Shown here piece after piece: positions 8,263 to 17,186 of a stretch of DNA of 64,000 nt (within the stretch, counting starts at the first letter, position 1; each line of letters begins with the position of its first letter). The position numbers and the translations under genes are program-made. A model generated the notes under the pieces. The model made no database searches, had not been told where the DNA came from, and saw only the letters and a list, made by a program, of their open reading frames with translations. Source of the DNA: Nitrosomonadales bacterium (GTDB taxonomy: Bacteria > Pseudomonadota > Gammaproteobacteria > Burkholderiales > Gallionellaceae); contig JADKHS010000016.1 of the NCBI GenBank assembly GCA_016721605.1, positions 1-64,000 of the forward strand, in the 5' to 3' direction.

Positions 8263-9277
8263 TGCTTTCCATTTCATCATTGAGTGCAACCACCCCAGCC
8301 GCAGCGCGAATCTTGTTCTCAATTTCAATTGCCATTTCAGGGTGCTCTTTCAGATATTCGCGCGCATTATCTTTTCCCTGGCCAATCTTTTCGCCTTTGT
8401 AGCTGTACCAAGCGCCCGCTTTCTCGACCAGCTTGTGCAGTACACCCAGCTCAACGACTTCGCCTTCACGAGAAATGCCTTCACCATACAAAATATCGAA
8501 TTCCGCCTGTTTAAACGGTGGCGCCACCTTGTTCTTGACCACTTTTACGCGGGTTTCTGAACCGATCACCTCATCGCCCTTCTTGATCGCACCAACACGA
8601 CGAATATCCAGCCGAACTGAAGCATAAAATTTTAGAGCATTGCCGCCAGTCGTTGTTTCCGGGCTACCAAACATCACACCGATTTTCATACGTATCTGAT
8701 TAATAAAAATCACCGTAGTATTGGAACGCTTGATGTTGGCGGTCAGCTTACGCAATGCCTGCGACATCAAGCGTGCCTGCAAGCCCATTTGCGGCTCGCC
8801 CATCTCACCTTCAATTTCTGCCTTAGGGGTCAGTGCTGCCACAGAATCAACTACCACCACATCTACGGCAGCTGAACGCACCAACATATCAGCAATCTCC
8901 AACGCTTGCTCACCGTTATCCGGTTGCGAAATGAGCAGCTCACTGACATTCACGCCCAGCTTTTGCGCGTATTGCGGATCGAGCGCATGTTCTGCATCAA
9001 TAAATGCAGCCGTTCCGCCTAATTTTTGCATTTCGGCGATCACTTGCAATGTGAGCGTGGTTTTGCCGGACGATTCCGGTCCGTAGATTTCAATTACACG
9101 ACCACGCGGTAGGCCCCCCACGCCCAGCGCGATGTCCAACCCTAATGATCCAGTCGAAACCACTTGAATATCGCGCGCAATATCATGCTCGCCCAAACGC
9201 ATAATAGAACCCTTGCCGAACTGCTTTTCAATCTGACTCAGAGCCGCCGCGAGTGCCTTGCTTTTATTATCATCCAT
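8246..9277 (-). CDS. recA: Recombinase RecA
   Basis: A 343-residue RecA, the ATP-dependent strand-exchange protein and SOS coprotease. The Walker A motif is GPESSGKTTL, Walker B is VVVVDSVAAL, and the L2 region reads FINQIRMKIGVMFG. The ATG at 9277 gives the normal MDDNKSKAL start and has AAGGGA upstream; an in-frame TTG at 9295 is not needed. Gene order is recA then recX on the minus strand, with pncC (cinA-like) upstream, a common betaproteobacterial arrangement. No LexA box was confidently seen in the 130 bases upstream. The gene is intact. Confidence 0.97.
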   Translation of the reverse strand: MDDNKSKALAAALSQIEKQFGKGSIMRLGEHDIARDIQVVSTGSLGLDIALGVGGLPRGRVIEIYGPESSGKTTLTLQVIAEMQKLGGTAAFIDAEHALDPQYAQKLGVNVSELLISQPDNGEQALEIADMLVRSAAVDVVVVDSVAALTPKAEIEGEMGEPQMGLQARLMSQALRKLTANIKRSNTTVIFINQIRMKIGVMFGSPETTTGGNALKFYASVRLDIRRVGAIKKGDEVIGSETRVKVVKNKVAPPFKQAEFDILYGEGISREGEVVELGVLHKLVEKAGAWYSYKGEKIGQGKDNAREYLKEHPEMAIEIENKIRAAAGVVALNDEMESSVKEA

Positions 9278-9407
9278 GCAACTTTTTCCCTTCAAAAATG
9301 ATACATGATTATGGCATAAGCCATCCGAATCTAAGCTAGAAAGACTCTGGTTAGATCAATTTAAAATTTCCTGATTTAAAAACAAGATGACCCTAACCGG
9401 CACGATC

Positions 9408-9917
9408 TTAAGCTACTTCCCTTACCTGATTCAGCAGCTCCAACACTCCTTGCAAAGCCAGGCCTACCGACTGCATGCGAATTTCTGCACGGTTACCAGA
9501 AAGATGATGCAGCGATACAATACTCTGCCCTCCCTTAATCCCCCAAGCGAACCACACTGTGCCAACAGGCTTGTCCGGCATACCACCTCCTGGCCCGGCA
9601 ATACCGCTGACCGCCAATGCCACCTGCGCATGGCTATAGCACAACGCACCCGCTACCATTTCACGCACGACGGCCTCGCTTACCGCACCGTAGCGCATCA
9701 GAGTATCTTGGGCAACGCCCAACATCTCGCGTTTAGCCTCATTTGAATAAGTGATAAAACCGCGCTCAAACCATTCGGAACTGCCAGCAATATCAGTAAT
9801 GGCACTGGCCACCGCACCGCCTGTGCATGATTCGGCTATGGCCAACATGAAGCCATGCGACTTTAGCGCACTGCCGATTTGTATTGCCATATTTTCAATA
9901 TCACGATTCACAAGCAT
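9408..9917 (-). CDS. pncC: CinA-family nicotinamide-nucleotide amidohydrolase (PncC)
   Basis: A 169-residue protein matching the C-terminal CinA domain, which deamidates nicotinamide mononucleotide to nicotinate mononucleotide in pyridine-nucleotide salvage. Family landmarks are AESCTGGAVASAITDIAGSS near residue 27, the GFITYSNEAKREMLGV block and the glycine-rich AVSGIAGPGGGMPDKPVGTVW. It is the single-domain form, without the N-terminal MoCF-like domain of full CinA. It lies upstream of recA on the same strand, the typical cinA-recA-recX order. The sequence is intact. Confidence 0.9.
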   Translation of the reverse strand: MLVNRDIENMAIQIGSALKSHGFMLAIAESCTGGAVASAITDIAGSSEWFERGFITYSNEAKREMLGVAQDTLMRYGAVSEAVVREMVAGALCYSHAQVALAVSGIAGPGGGMPDKPVGTVWFAWGIKGGQSIVSLHHLSGNRAEIRMQSVGLALQGVLELLNQVREVA

Positions 9918-10006
9918 AATTTCATTGGCTCGCCATATTCACGCTTGGACTAATCGCACGACAAGCTGACCATCGGTCAGATAGAAAAACCCAGGAATGG
10001 CAGATT

Positions 10007-11200
10007 TTATATGTACAACCCGCGCGCCAAATCGGTCTGGATATCACCCACAGCTTCCAAGCCGACCGCAATGCGCAACAAACCCTCGGTAATACCCGCT
10101 GCATCTCTGGCCTCCTGAGTTATACGGGCATGCGTAGTGGTGGCTGGGTGAGTTAACGTGGTCTTGGTATCGCCCAAGTTAGCCGTGATTGAAACCATGC
10201 GCGTATTATCGATAAGACGCCAAGCCTCCTCTCTGCCACCCTTTATTTCGAACGATACGATACCGCCACCAGCCTTCTGCTGCTTCATCGCCAATTCATG
10301 TTGTGGATGCGACGGCAGACCCGGGTAATACACGCGTGCCACATTATCCTGCGCCTCCAACCATTGCGCCACGGACAGCGCATTAGCGCTATGCGCATCC
10401 ATACGAATTTTTAACGTCTCCATACCTTTCAAGAATACCCATGCGTTGAATGCGCTCATAGTCGGCCCCGCCGTACGCAGAAACTGATATATAGGTTCTA
10501 TCACTTTCTTGTTGCCCAGCACCGCACCTCCCAATACACGCCCTTGGCCATCAAGATATTTAGTGGCGGAATGAATCACGATGTCCGCGCCTAAATCCAG
10601 CGGGCGCTGCAACGCGGGAGTACAAAAACAATTATCTACTGCCAGCAACACACCTCGCTGCTTCGCCACTGCCGCAATGCCTGCAATGTCGGATATTTCG
10701 GTAAGGGGATTGGACGGCGTCTCCAGAAAAAATAGCCGTGTGTTGGGCCGTACCGCAACTTCCCACTCGTTCACATCGGTGGCAGAAACAAAGGTCGTGT
10801 CCACACCAAAACGTTTGAAAATGGTGCCGAATAAATTTACCGTCGAACCGAATATACTGCGCGAAGCAACGATGTGATCTCCATTTTTCAGCAAACCCAT
10901 ACAGCACGCCAAAATCGCCGACATACCTGACGCCGTCGCCACACACTGCTCCGCGCCTTCCAGTGCGGCCAAGCGCTCCTCGAACATGGTAACGGTAGGG
11001 TTGGTAAACCGCGAATAAATATTACCCGGCTCTGCGCCGATAAAGCGTGCGGCGGCTTGGGCCGCGCTATCAAACACGTAACTGGAAGTAAGAAACAGTG
11101 CCTCACTATGTTCATTAAATTGGCTGCGCTTTATGCCCGCGTGTACTGCAAGTGTTTCAAGTTGATATGAATGTTCTGTTTGGCTGGAATGTTCGGACAT
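10007..11200 (-). CDS. metZ: O-succinylhomoserine sulfhydrylase (MetZ)
   Basis: A 397-residue PLP enzyme of the Cys/Met metabolism family that makes homocysteine from O-succinylhomoserine and sulfide. The PLP lysine is in HSATKYLDGQGRVLGG. Other family landmarks are SRFTNPTVTMFEERLAALEGAE and the closing TLTHPATTTHARI. Assignment to MetZ rather than MetB or MetC rests on overall likeness and the riboswitch context. GAGGGG stands six bases before the ATG at 11200. A SAM-II riboswitch followed by an intrinsic terminator lies immediately upstream, so expression should fall when S-adenosylmethionine is plentiful. The gene is intact. Confidence 0.9.
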   Translation of the reverse strand: MSEHSSQTEHSYQLETLAVHAGIKRSQFNEHSEALFLTSSYVFDSAAQAAARFIGAEPGNIYSRFTNPTVTMFEERLAALEGAEQCVATASGMSAILACCMGLLKNGDHIVASRSIFGSTVNLFGTIFKRFGVDTTFVSATDVNEWEVAVRPNTRLFFLETPSNPLTEISDIAGIAAVAKQRGVLLAVDNCFCTPALQRPLDLGADIVIHSATKYLDGQGRVLGGAVLGNKKVIEPIYQFLRTAGPTMSAFNAWVFLKGMETLKIRMDAHSANALSVAQWLEAQDNVARVYYPGLPSHPQHELAMKQQKAGGGIVSFEIKGGREEAWRLIDNTRMVSITANLGDTKTTLTHPATTTHARITQEARDAAGITEGLLRIAVGLEAVGDIQTDLARGLYI

Positions 11201-11220
11201 AACGTGCCCCTCATGCTGAA

Positions 11221-11253
11221 TAAAAAACCCGGTTAGCTTACAGCTAAACCGGG
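11221..11253 (-). terminator. Intrinsic terminator of the metZ leader
   Basis: Read on the minus strand, a GC-rich stem (CCCGGTTTAGCT, loop GTA, AGCTAACCGGG) is followed by six T. It lies between the SAM-II riboswitch and the metZ ribosome-binding site. Its upstream arm contains TTTAGCTGT, which is the exact complement of ACAGCTAAA in the riboswitch. Riboswitch folding and terminator formation therefore compete or cooperate. Confidence 0.85.
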
Positions 11254-11257
11254 CTTC

Positions 11258-11314
11258 ACCCGCTTTAGCTGTATTTATAGAGCGCCCGCAAGCTGTTCCT
11301 CAAATCGGCGCTTA
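11258..11314 (-). promoter_or_regulatory. SAM-II riboswitch controlling metZ
   Basis: On the minus strand the leader holds, in order, AAGCGCCGATTTGA, CTTGCGGGCGC, TATAAATACAGCTAAAGCGGG. This matches the SAM-II (SAM-alpha) pattern: a GCGC stem with a GATTT loop, the TTGC side of the binding pocket, the A-rich linker and the AGCTAAA pseudoknot strand. SAM-II elements sit upstream of methionine genes in proteobacteria. Here it precedes metZ by about 60 bases, with a terminator in between. Recognition is by consensus memory, not by a covariance search. Confidence 0.88.
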
Positions 11315-11424
11315 TATGAAACTAACACTTGCCGCGCCGCGTTGTCAACTCCAATTGCCATGATACTAGAGGGCACCGCTAAAGGCATCCAGGCTGTGTA
11401 ATATGAGGCAGTCAGCCTCGAGCA

Positions 11425-11565
11425 TTAGTCTCACAAAGTGCTGGAATGCAGAACATTATTTCAGGTATTCTTTAAGCAGGAGGTGCGCTACACTAAAATA
11501 ATCGATGTAACACTTTATTATCGCTGTTGCTCTTCGAATTTAAGTCCGCGTTACCGCTATATAAG
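11425..11565 (+). mobile_element. IS30-family transposase 3'-end remnant
   Basis: Reading in frame gives HKVLECRTLFQVFFKQEVRYTK, the conserved C-terminal end of IS30-family transposases (KVLGFRTPYEVFF...MRYTK). After it comes a decayed copy of the end sequence seen at 48888-48913 (here GCTGTTGCTCTTCGAATTTAAGTCCGC). The rest of the element is gone. It lies in the upstream region of yebC, 56 bases before its ATG. Confidence 0.7.
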
Positions 11566-11620
11566 GGTATAAATCCTTGCGGTGTTCGAAATGCGGGAAT
11601 CAATCAACGGGGAAAATGTC

Positions 11621-12346
11621 ATGGCAGGCCATAGTAAATGGGCAAACATTCAGCACCGCAAGGGTCGTCAGGATGAAAGGCGCGGCAAGGTTTTTACACG
11701 CCTGATCAAGGAAATTACCGTGGCGGCCAGGTTGGGCGACAGCGATCCGGCCACTAATCCGCGCCTGCGATTGGCGATGGAAAAAGCCTATGACCAGAAT
11801 ATGCCGAAAGATAACGTGGAGCGCGCCATTAAACGCGGCAGCGGCGAATTGGACGGTGTCGATTATATTGAGCTTCGCTACGAAGGCTACGGGATCAATG
11901 GCGCGGCGGTAATGGTAGATTGCATGACCGACAATAAAACACGTACCGTGGCCGATGTGCGCCATGCTTTCACCAAATATGGCGGTAATCTCGGTACGGA
12001 TGGTTCTGTATCATTTTTATTTAAACATTGCGGGCAAATGGTTTTTGCACCTAACACCGATGAAAACGCGCTAATGGAAGTAGTGCTGGACGCGGGAGCA
12101 GAGGATGTAATGAGCAATGATGACGGTAGTATCGAAGTTATCACTGCACCCAACGATTTTATCGAGGTTAAGCAGCGCTTGGAAGCCGCTGGATTTAAGC
12201 CAGAAATGGCAGAAATAATTATGAAGCCTATTGTCGAAGTCCTATTTACGGGTGACGATGCAGTACGCATGCAAAAGCTATTGGACGCACTGGAAAACCT
12301 TGATGATGTACAAGAAGTTTATACCACAGCCGTGATTGCGGAATGA
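11621..12346 (+). CDS. yebC: YebC/PmpR-family regulator (paralogue 2, ruv-linked)
   Basis: The canonical YebC with the family start MAGHSKWANIQHRKGRQD, about 241 residues. It is a soluble putative DNA-binding regulator of the YebC/PmpR type. GGGGA lies eight bases before the ATG at 11621; a longer frame from 11582 adds thirteen residues that no family member has. The C-terminus carries the expected LDDVQEVY motif. It is followed after 49 bases by ruvC and then ruvA-ruvB, the widespread yebC-ruvCAB arrangement. The gene is intact. A divergent paralogue lies at the start of the window. Confidence 0.93.
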   Translation: MAGHSKWANIQHRKGRQDERRGKVFTRLIKEITVAARLGDSDPATNPRLRLAMEKAYDQNMPKDNVERAIKRGSGELDGVDYIELRYEGYGINGAAVMVDCMTDNKTRTVADVRHAFTKYGGNLGTDGSVSFLFKHCGQMVFAPNTDENALMEVVLDAGAEDVMSNDDGSIEVITAPNDFIEVKQRLEAAGFKPEMAEIIMKPIVEVLFTGDDAVRMQKLLDALENLDDVQEVYTTAVIAE

Positions 12347-12395
12347 ATAAAGATAAATTAGAGATAAGGGTAAAGGGTAAATTCTCCTTACACCA

Positions 12396-12929
12396 ATGAG
12401 CCACTCTTCTACACGCATTCTAGGTATAGATCCCGGCCTGCGCATTACCGGGTTTGGCGTGCTGGACAAAGTGGGACAGAAACTTATCTATGTCGCCAGC
12501 GGTTTTATCAAAACACCAGTAGGCGAGTTACCTGAGCGTCTTAAAGTCATTCTTAATTCATTGCGCGAGGTGATTGAAATACATCAGCCGCAGCTGGTGG
12601 CGGTAGAAAAAGTATTCGTTAACGTCAATCCGCAATCCACCCTGCTACTGGGGCAGGCGCGCGGTGCGGCAATTTGCGCGGCGGTACTGGCGAGCCTGCC
12701 AGTTGCGGAATACACTGCGTTGCAAGTAAAACAGGCTGTGGTCGGTAATGGCCATGCGAAAAAAGAGCAGGTGCAAGATATGGTACAGCGACTGTTGGAA
12801 TTATCCGGCTCTCCCAGTCCGGATGCGGCGGATGCGCTGGCATGTGCGATTTGTCATGCGCATGCTGGTATGGGATTAGGCCAGCTGGCGACCAAGGGCT
12901 TGCGCATGCGCAATGGCAGATTAAGTTAA
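12396..12929 (+). CDS. ruvC: Crossover junction endodeoxyribonuclease RuvC
   Basis: A 177-residue Holliday-junction resolvase. The acidic residues of the active site are visible: D in ILGIDPGLRITGFG near residue 11, E in VAVEKVFVN near 70, and the terminal pair in SPDAADALA near 140. Length is typical. It cleaves four-way junctions held by RuvA-RuvB, encoded just downstream on the same strand. The gap of about 106 bases to ruvA carries no gene and has an A/T-rich patch. The gene is intact. Confidence 0.96.
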   Translation: MSHSSTRILGIDPGLRITGFGVLDKVGQKLIYVASGFIKTPVGELPERLKVILNSLREVIEIHQPQLVAVEKVFVNVNPQSTLLLGQARGAAICAAVLASLPVAEYTALQVKQAVVGNGHAKKEQVQDMVQRLLELSGSPSPDAADALACAICHAHAGMGLGQLATKGLRMRNGRLS

Positions 12930-13035
12930 GAAGCATGGTAACTTCTCCAGCCACGGATTAAACGTGATTGTAATTTTTTTAATGCAATAGTTATCGCACC
13001 TGCACGATTAGCCGAAAAAGATTAACAAGGAAGAC

Positions 13036-13614
13036 ATGATTGGGCGTTTGACAGGCAACTTGTTGGAAAAAAATCCACCGCAAATTTTGTTGGATGTTCA
13101 AGGCGTGGGATATGAGGTGAATGTGCCGATGAGCACCTTCTATAACCTGCCTGTACTACATGAACGTGTAGTGTTATATACCCAACTTATCGTTCGGGAG
13201 GATGCACACCTGCTCTATGGCTTTGCTTCTGAGGACGAGCGCGCGGCCTTTCGTCTCTTGTTGAAAATTAGTGGCGTGGGGCCGAAGTTGGCGCTGTCGG
13301 TGCTGTCTGGCTTGAGCTTGAATGATCTTGCCATTGCCGTGGCAAGTAAGGAGGTAGGGCTATTGACCAGAATCCCAGGCGTTGGCAAAAAGACCGCCGA
13401 GCGGCTGTTGCTGGAACTACACGATAAGTTCATCGTGTCCGTGTCGGATGGCGCAAGCGGTGTTGTGACACCACATGGCAACGATATCACCAACGCGCTG
13501 TTGGCGTTAGGCTACAGCGGAAAAGAAGCGAATTGGGCAGTCAAACAATTACCCGCTGATGCAAGTGTATCGGACGGCATACGCCAGGCACTTAAGCTAT
13601 TATCCAAAGTATGA
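13036..13614 (+). CDS. ruvA: Holliday junction helicase subunit RuvA
   Basis: A 192-residue RuvA, the junction-binding tetramer that positions RuvB rings. The N-terminal OB fold begins MIGRLTGNLLEK and includes VQGVGYEVNVP. Two helix-hairpin-helix motifs are seen, at LKISGVGPKLALSVLSG and TRIPGVGKKTAERLLLEL. The C-terminal domain III contains ALLALGYSGKEANWAV. The AAGGAAG before the ATG is a good ribosome-binding site. The stop overlaps the ruvB start by ATGA (13611-13614), so the two are translation-coupled. Confidence 0.96.
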   Translation: MIGRLTGNLLEKNPPQILLDVQGVGYEVNVPMSTFYNLPVLHERVVLYTQLIVREDAHLLYGFASEDERAAFRLLLKISGVGPKLALSVLSGLSLNDLAIAVASKEVGLLTRIPGVGKKTAERLLLELHDKFIVSVSDGASGVVTPHGNDITNALLALGYSGKEANWAVKQLPADASVSDGIRQALKLLSKV

Positions 13615-14672
13615 TCCAAAACGATAATCTGACTGCAGTCGATCGCATTATTTCTCCCGCTCCCGTCTCTGTGCAGGAGGAAATACAGGAGCGCGCATTG
13701 CGCCCTAAACATCTGGACGAATATATTGGCCAGGAAAAAATACGTGGGCAGTTGGAAATTTTCATTGAAGCGGCCCGTAAACGTAAAGAGCCGCTTGACC
13801 ATGTGTTACTGTTCGGCCCGCCAGGGCTGGGCAAGACGACTTTAGCGCATATCATCGCGCGCGAAATGGGTGTCAACATGCGCCATACTTCCGGGCCGGT
13901 TTTGGAACGTGCCGGTGACCTCGCTGCCCTATTAACCAATCTCGAACCAAACGATGTGCTGTTTATCGATGAAATCCATCGTCTGTCGCCAGTGGTGGAA
14001 GAAATCCTGTATCCCGCGCTGGAGGATTATCAGATCGATATCATGATCGGCGAAGGTCCCGCGGCGCGCTCAGTAAAACTGGATTTGCCGCCGTTTACTC
14101 TGGTTGGAGCAACCACTCGCGCCGGTATGTTGACCAACCCCTTGCGCGACCGTTTTGGTATTGTGGCGCGCCTGGAGTTTTATACCACCAGTGAATTGCA
14201 GCGCATCGTGACGCGCTCTTCTGATTTACTGGAATTGCCGATCTCGCCCGACGGGGCGCTGGAAATTGCAAAGCGTTCACGCGGTACACCGCGCATTGCA
14301 AATCGATTGCTACGCCGCGTACGCGATTTTGCCGAAGTAAGGGCCCAAGGCGAAGCCACGCGCCAAGTAGCAGATGCCGCGTTGACCATGCTCGACGTGG
14401 ATATGCAGGGATTAGACACGATGGATAGAAAATTATTGTTGACCGTGATTGAAAAATTTACCGGTGGCCCGGTGGGCGTAGATAAACTTGCCGCTGCCAT
14501 CGGCGAGGAGCGCGATACCATTGAAGATGTGCTGGAACCTTATTTAATCCAACAAGGCTACTTACAACGCACATCACGCGGAAGGGTTGCGACCATTAAT
14601 GCCTACAAACATTTTGGACTAGTACAGCCGCATAATGTTAATAACAAAGATTTATGGGAAGAAAGCCAATAA
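13611..14672 (+). CDS. ruvB: Holliday junction branch-migration helicase RuvB
   Basis: A 353-residue AAA+ motor that drives branch migration with RuvA. Walker A is GPPGLGKTTL near residue 68, Walker B is LFIDEIHRL, sensor 1 is LVGATTRAGML, and the arginine finger region is SRGTPRIANRLLRRVRDFAEV. The C-terminal winged helix is complete and ends near KHFGL. The start overlaps ruvA by four bases. It is the last gene of the yebC-ruvCAB group and is followed by a convergent outer-membrane protein gene. Intact. Confidence 0.97.
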   Translation: MIQNDNLTAVDRIISPAPVSVQEEIQERALRPKHLDEYIGQEKIRGQLEIFIEAARKRKEPLDHVLLFGPPGLGKTTLAHIIAREMGVNMRHTSGPVLERAGDLAALLTNLEPNDVLFIDEIHRLSPVVEEILYPALEDYQIDIMIGEGPAARSVKLDLPPFTLVGATTRAGMLTNPLRDRFGIVARLEFYTTSELQRIVTRSSDLLELPISPDGALEIAKRSRGTPRIANRLLRRVRDFAEVRAQGEATRQVADAALTMLDVDMQGLDTMDRKLLLTVIEKFTGGPVGVDKLAAAIGEERDTIEDVLEPYLIQQGYLQRTSRGRVATINAYKHFGLVQPHNVNNKDLWEESQ

Positions 14673-14717
14673 ACTAAACACCCAAGAAATTAAATATTTA
14701 TACATTCCTTTGTCTAA

Positions 14718-16371
14718 TCAAAAACCGTATTTCATTTCCGCAAATAATAACGAGTTATCCCGCAACCGACCAAAGAACGTACTACTTTCTCCCCGATAAA
14801 TATCCAATCCAAGCGATCCTTTTACGTTGTCTGTAAAGGCATAAACCAGCTTGGGCCTTATGAAATAATTGCTGCGTCCAAAAGAAGCGACAGCGGCAAT
14901 TTCACCTTCCAACGTTTCATTAAGCCATTTGTTACTGGCCCGGACACTTACCCCATGCTGAGAACGGCTAAACTGATTCCATAGCGCACTTGTTTGAATT
15001 GCGGCGAAACGCAGGAGAGGATCGGCTATCGCCTGCGGGTCGGAATAATTTGTAACATGGCGGAGGTAGTATTGAAAATTGATATTAAGATAATCGAAGA
15101 AAGTTCTGTCACCGCCCATCACCATATAAAAAATGGTTTTTTTACAAGAAAGTCGTTCGCACCAGTGTTAACTGCCCAAGCGTACGCCGCTTCAGCGCGC
15201 AATCCATAACGCCCAATGACCGTAGCGGCATCCATGCCCAATACGCGGATACGATTGTGGTCAAATATTAAATTTGCTCCAGATGGGGTTATCGCTCCAA
15301 TCGCGATGTCAGGGGTCAAATCTGACCCATTATAGTAAGAGGCTGACCAATCCACATCACCGCCACTTCGATCGAATTTGAGCGCAATTCGGTTAATACG
15401 GGGAATGTGTTGGGTAAAAAAAACACCCGGCGTTGTAGCCACAGGAAAAACATGGGGATCCATACCAGGAAGCCATATACCGGTCAGCGAATTTTCATGC
15501 GAGTGGTACGTTGCTTTCGCTGCCAACGATCCTATTCTCTGGTCATCCTCTTCCGGCGTTAACAGAGTAAAATTTCGTGGTGTCAGATTGTCGGTTGGAT
15601 TCAAGCGGTCTGCCCGTCCCCATACTATGATCTGTCTGCCGATCCGATAATCCACATTGCCGCTACTGAATTTTATATATCCCTCCTGTAATTTTTTCGA
15701 ATCTCCGTTGGCTCTGAAAATGTCGTCATTACGAATCCATCCCTGAGCAACCAGAGTAACGTCCTCCCCTATATTTTGCGTCCCTTTAAGCCACAGCGAA
15801 CCGGTACCCAAATCATTTTTCCCATCCAACTTACGCGATGAACTGAAATATCCTGCACGAACCGAACCAGTTATATCCGGTTTTTGTAAAAATCCATGCT
15901 ATCTTTTTCAGTTGACCCCGAAAAACTCTCTGCCTGCGGGAGCAAAGTGTTGGCCACTGGTTTCAATTCGAAATTAAACTCACGAATAGTTAAACCGTGC
16001 GGAACACAGTGTGCTTTTAGCTGAAGCGTCAACGAATGTGCGCTGATTGGAGCCGCTGTAGAAATTTTAATCCGCTGGTCAACATTTTTATTGCCTTCCA
16101 ACTCCAATCTTGCAGCGGACAATTCTGATCCATTTTGCCCGGGAACAATCCCTATATTAGCCAATGAAACGCAAGCGGCAGTTATTTTTTCATCAGGGCT
16201 TGACGGGGATACCGGAACATACGCGAGCAGCGGCTCGCCTTCCCTGCTGACAACCTCGATCTCACCTATGTTCAGCGCATGAGCCGCCTGTGTACCGAGC
16301 AATGCAAAAATGATTGCCAAAAATAAAGCACGCCTGACACGGCATAAAATGCTAACGCACATTTGCGGCAT
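14718..16371 (-). pseudogene. FimV-N-like plus DUF1302-type outer-membrane beta-barrel protein, frameshifted
   Basis: Three frames make one protein of about 550 residues. The first (16371-15871) has a signal peptide (LFLAIIFALLGTQAAHA) and a domain like the FimV N-terminus (LNIGEIEVVSREGEPLLAYV...ISTAAPISAHSLTLQLKAH). The second (about 15880-15119) begins DITGSVRAGYFSSSRKLDGK and holds GRADRLNPTDNLTPRNFTLL, typical of DUF1302 barrels. The third (15125-14718) completes the barrel and ends with phenylalanine (EMKYGF), as outer-membrane proteins do. Adding one A to an A5 run near 15885 and one T to a T6 run near 15128 restores a single frame. The start overlaps the LolA-like stop by TAATG, so it belongs to the same operon. 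The domain joining is unusual and depends on the first correction. Confidence 0.6.
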
Positions 16372-17186
16372 TATTCTTTTTCCATATACCGTGTCGTAAA
16401 GAACTCATCCTTAACCTGCTGGTTCGCCTTGAAGTTATCGTATTTAATCACCGTACGGTGGCCGGTCTGAACATTGCTTGCTTCAAGGCGCATGGCCTGC
16501 CACTTGCCACGCGTCTTGTCTACCAGTTGAACATCAGTAAATGTCGAGATTTTTAACATCTGCCCTGCCTCATCCCAATACTCCATTTTTATTGCCACCA
16601 GATTATCTTTACGCAGCCAGCCGATGCGCTTCGAGTAACCATTACTGGTTTTAACCGCGTCAGATTTTGGTAATGCCTCGATAACGTAGCAAAGCTGCCC
16701 CTCTACCGACTCCTCTTTCAACAATTTGTAGTTCCACTCACCCACCTTATAGCCAATCACGTCGGCATAAGAAAAATCCGTGCCCACAAAACTATCTTTC
16801 TTATTGTTGGAAACAAGACGCCGCACTTTTTTTAGTGCGGGTAGATAGATCCAAATGTCATCATCCTTGTCGGCGTGTTCGATCAGTAACGATACCGTAC
16901 CTTTAACATCCGGTGGTGACAAGAACCGCGTCATGCGCATATTATCAATGCCATTTCCTTCAAGCTTGGTCGCGCCAAAAGTCTTGCGCACCCGTTCCTG
17001 GCCAGTCTTGTTGATCAGGGTAAACGTGGCATCAGCCACTGAATCAGCAACCTTGGAAACGACGAAATTCTTTTCCATAATCTGGCCCAGATTGGGTTCC
17101 GCCGCCCAGCCATTTTTAGGTTGCATTGATAGACCAAAAGCAAGAGCCAACACAACAACAGAAACAGGTAATGGGTTATGTTTCAC
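16371..17186 (-). CDS. Outer-membrane lipoprotein-sorting (LolA-like) protein
   Basis: About 271 residues from a GTG at 17186 that has AGGAGA six bases upstream. The N-terminal segment PLPVSVVVLALAFGLSMQPKNGWA is a signal peptide, so the protein is periplasmic. The mature part matches the outer-membrane lipoprotein-sorting family found with MMPL transporters: DIWIYLPALKKVRRLVSNNKKDSFVGTDFSYADV and a run of strands with KTRGKWQAMRLEASNV. The frame is open further upstream into the transporter, so a single fused reading frame appears; the ribosome-binding site and signal peptide argue for separate genes. The probable role is lipid or lipoprotein transfer between membranes. Confidence 0.75.
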   Translation of the reverse strand: MKHNPLPVSVVVLALAFGLSMQPKNGWAAEPNLGQIMEKNFVVSKVADSVADATFTLINKTGQERVRKTFGATKLEGNGIDNMRMTRFLSPPDVKGTVSLLIEHADKDDDIWIYLPALKKVRRLVSNNKKDSFVGTDFSYADVIGYKVGEWNYKLLKEESVEGQLCYVIEALPKSDAVKTSNGYSKRIGWLRKDNLVAIKMEYWDEAGQMLKISTFTDVQLVDKTRGKWQAMRLEASNVQTGHRTVIKYDNFKANQQVKDEFFTTRYMEKE

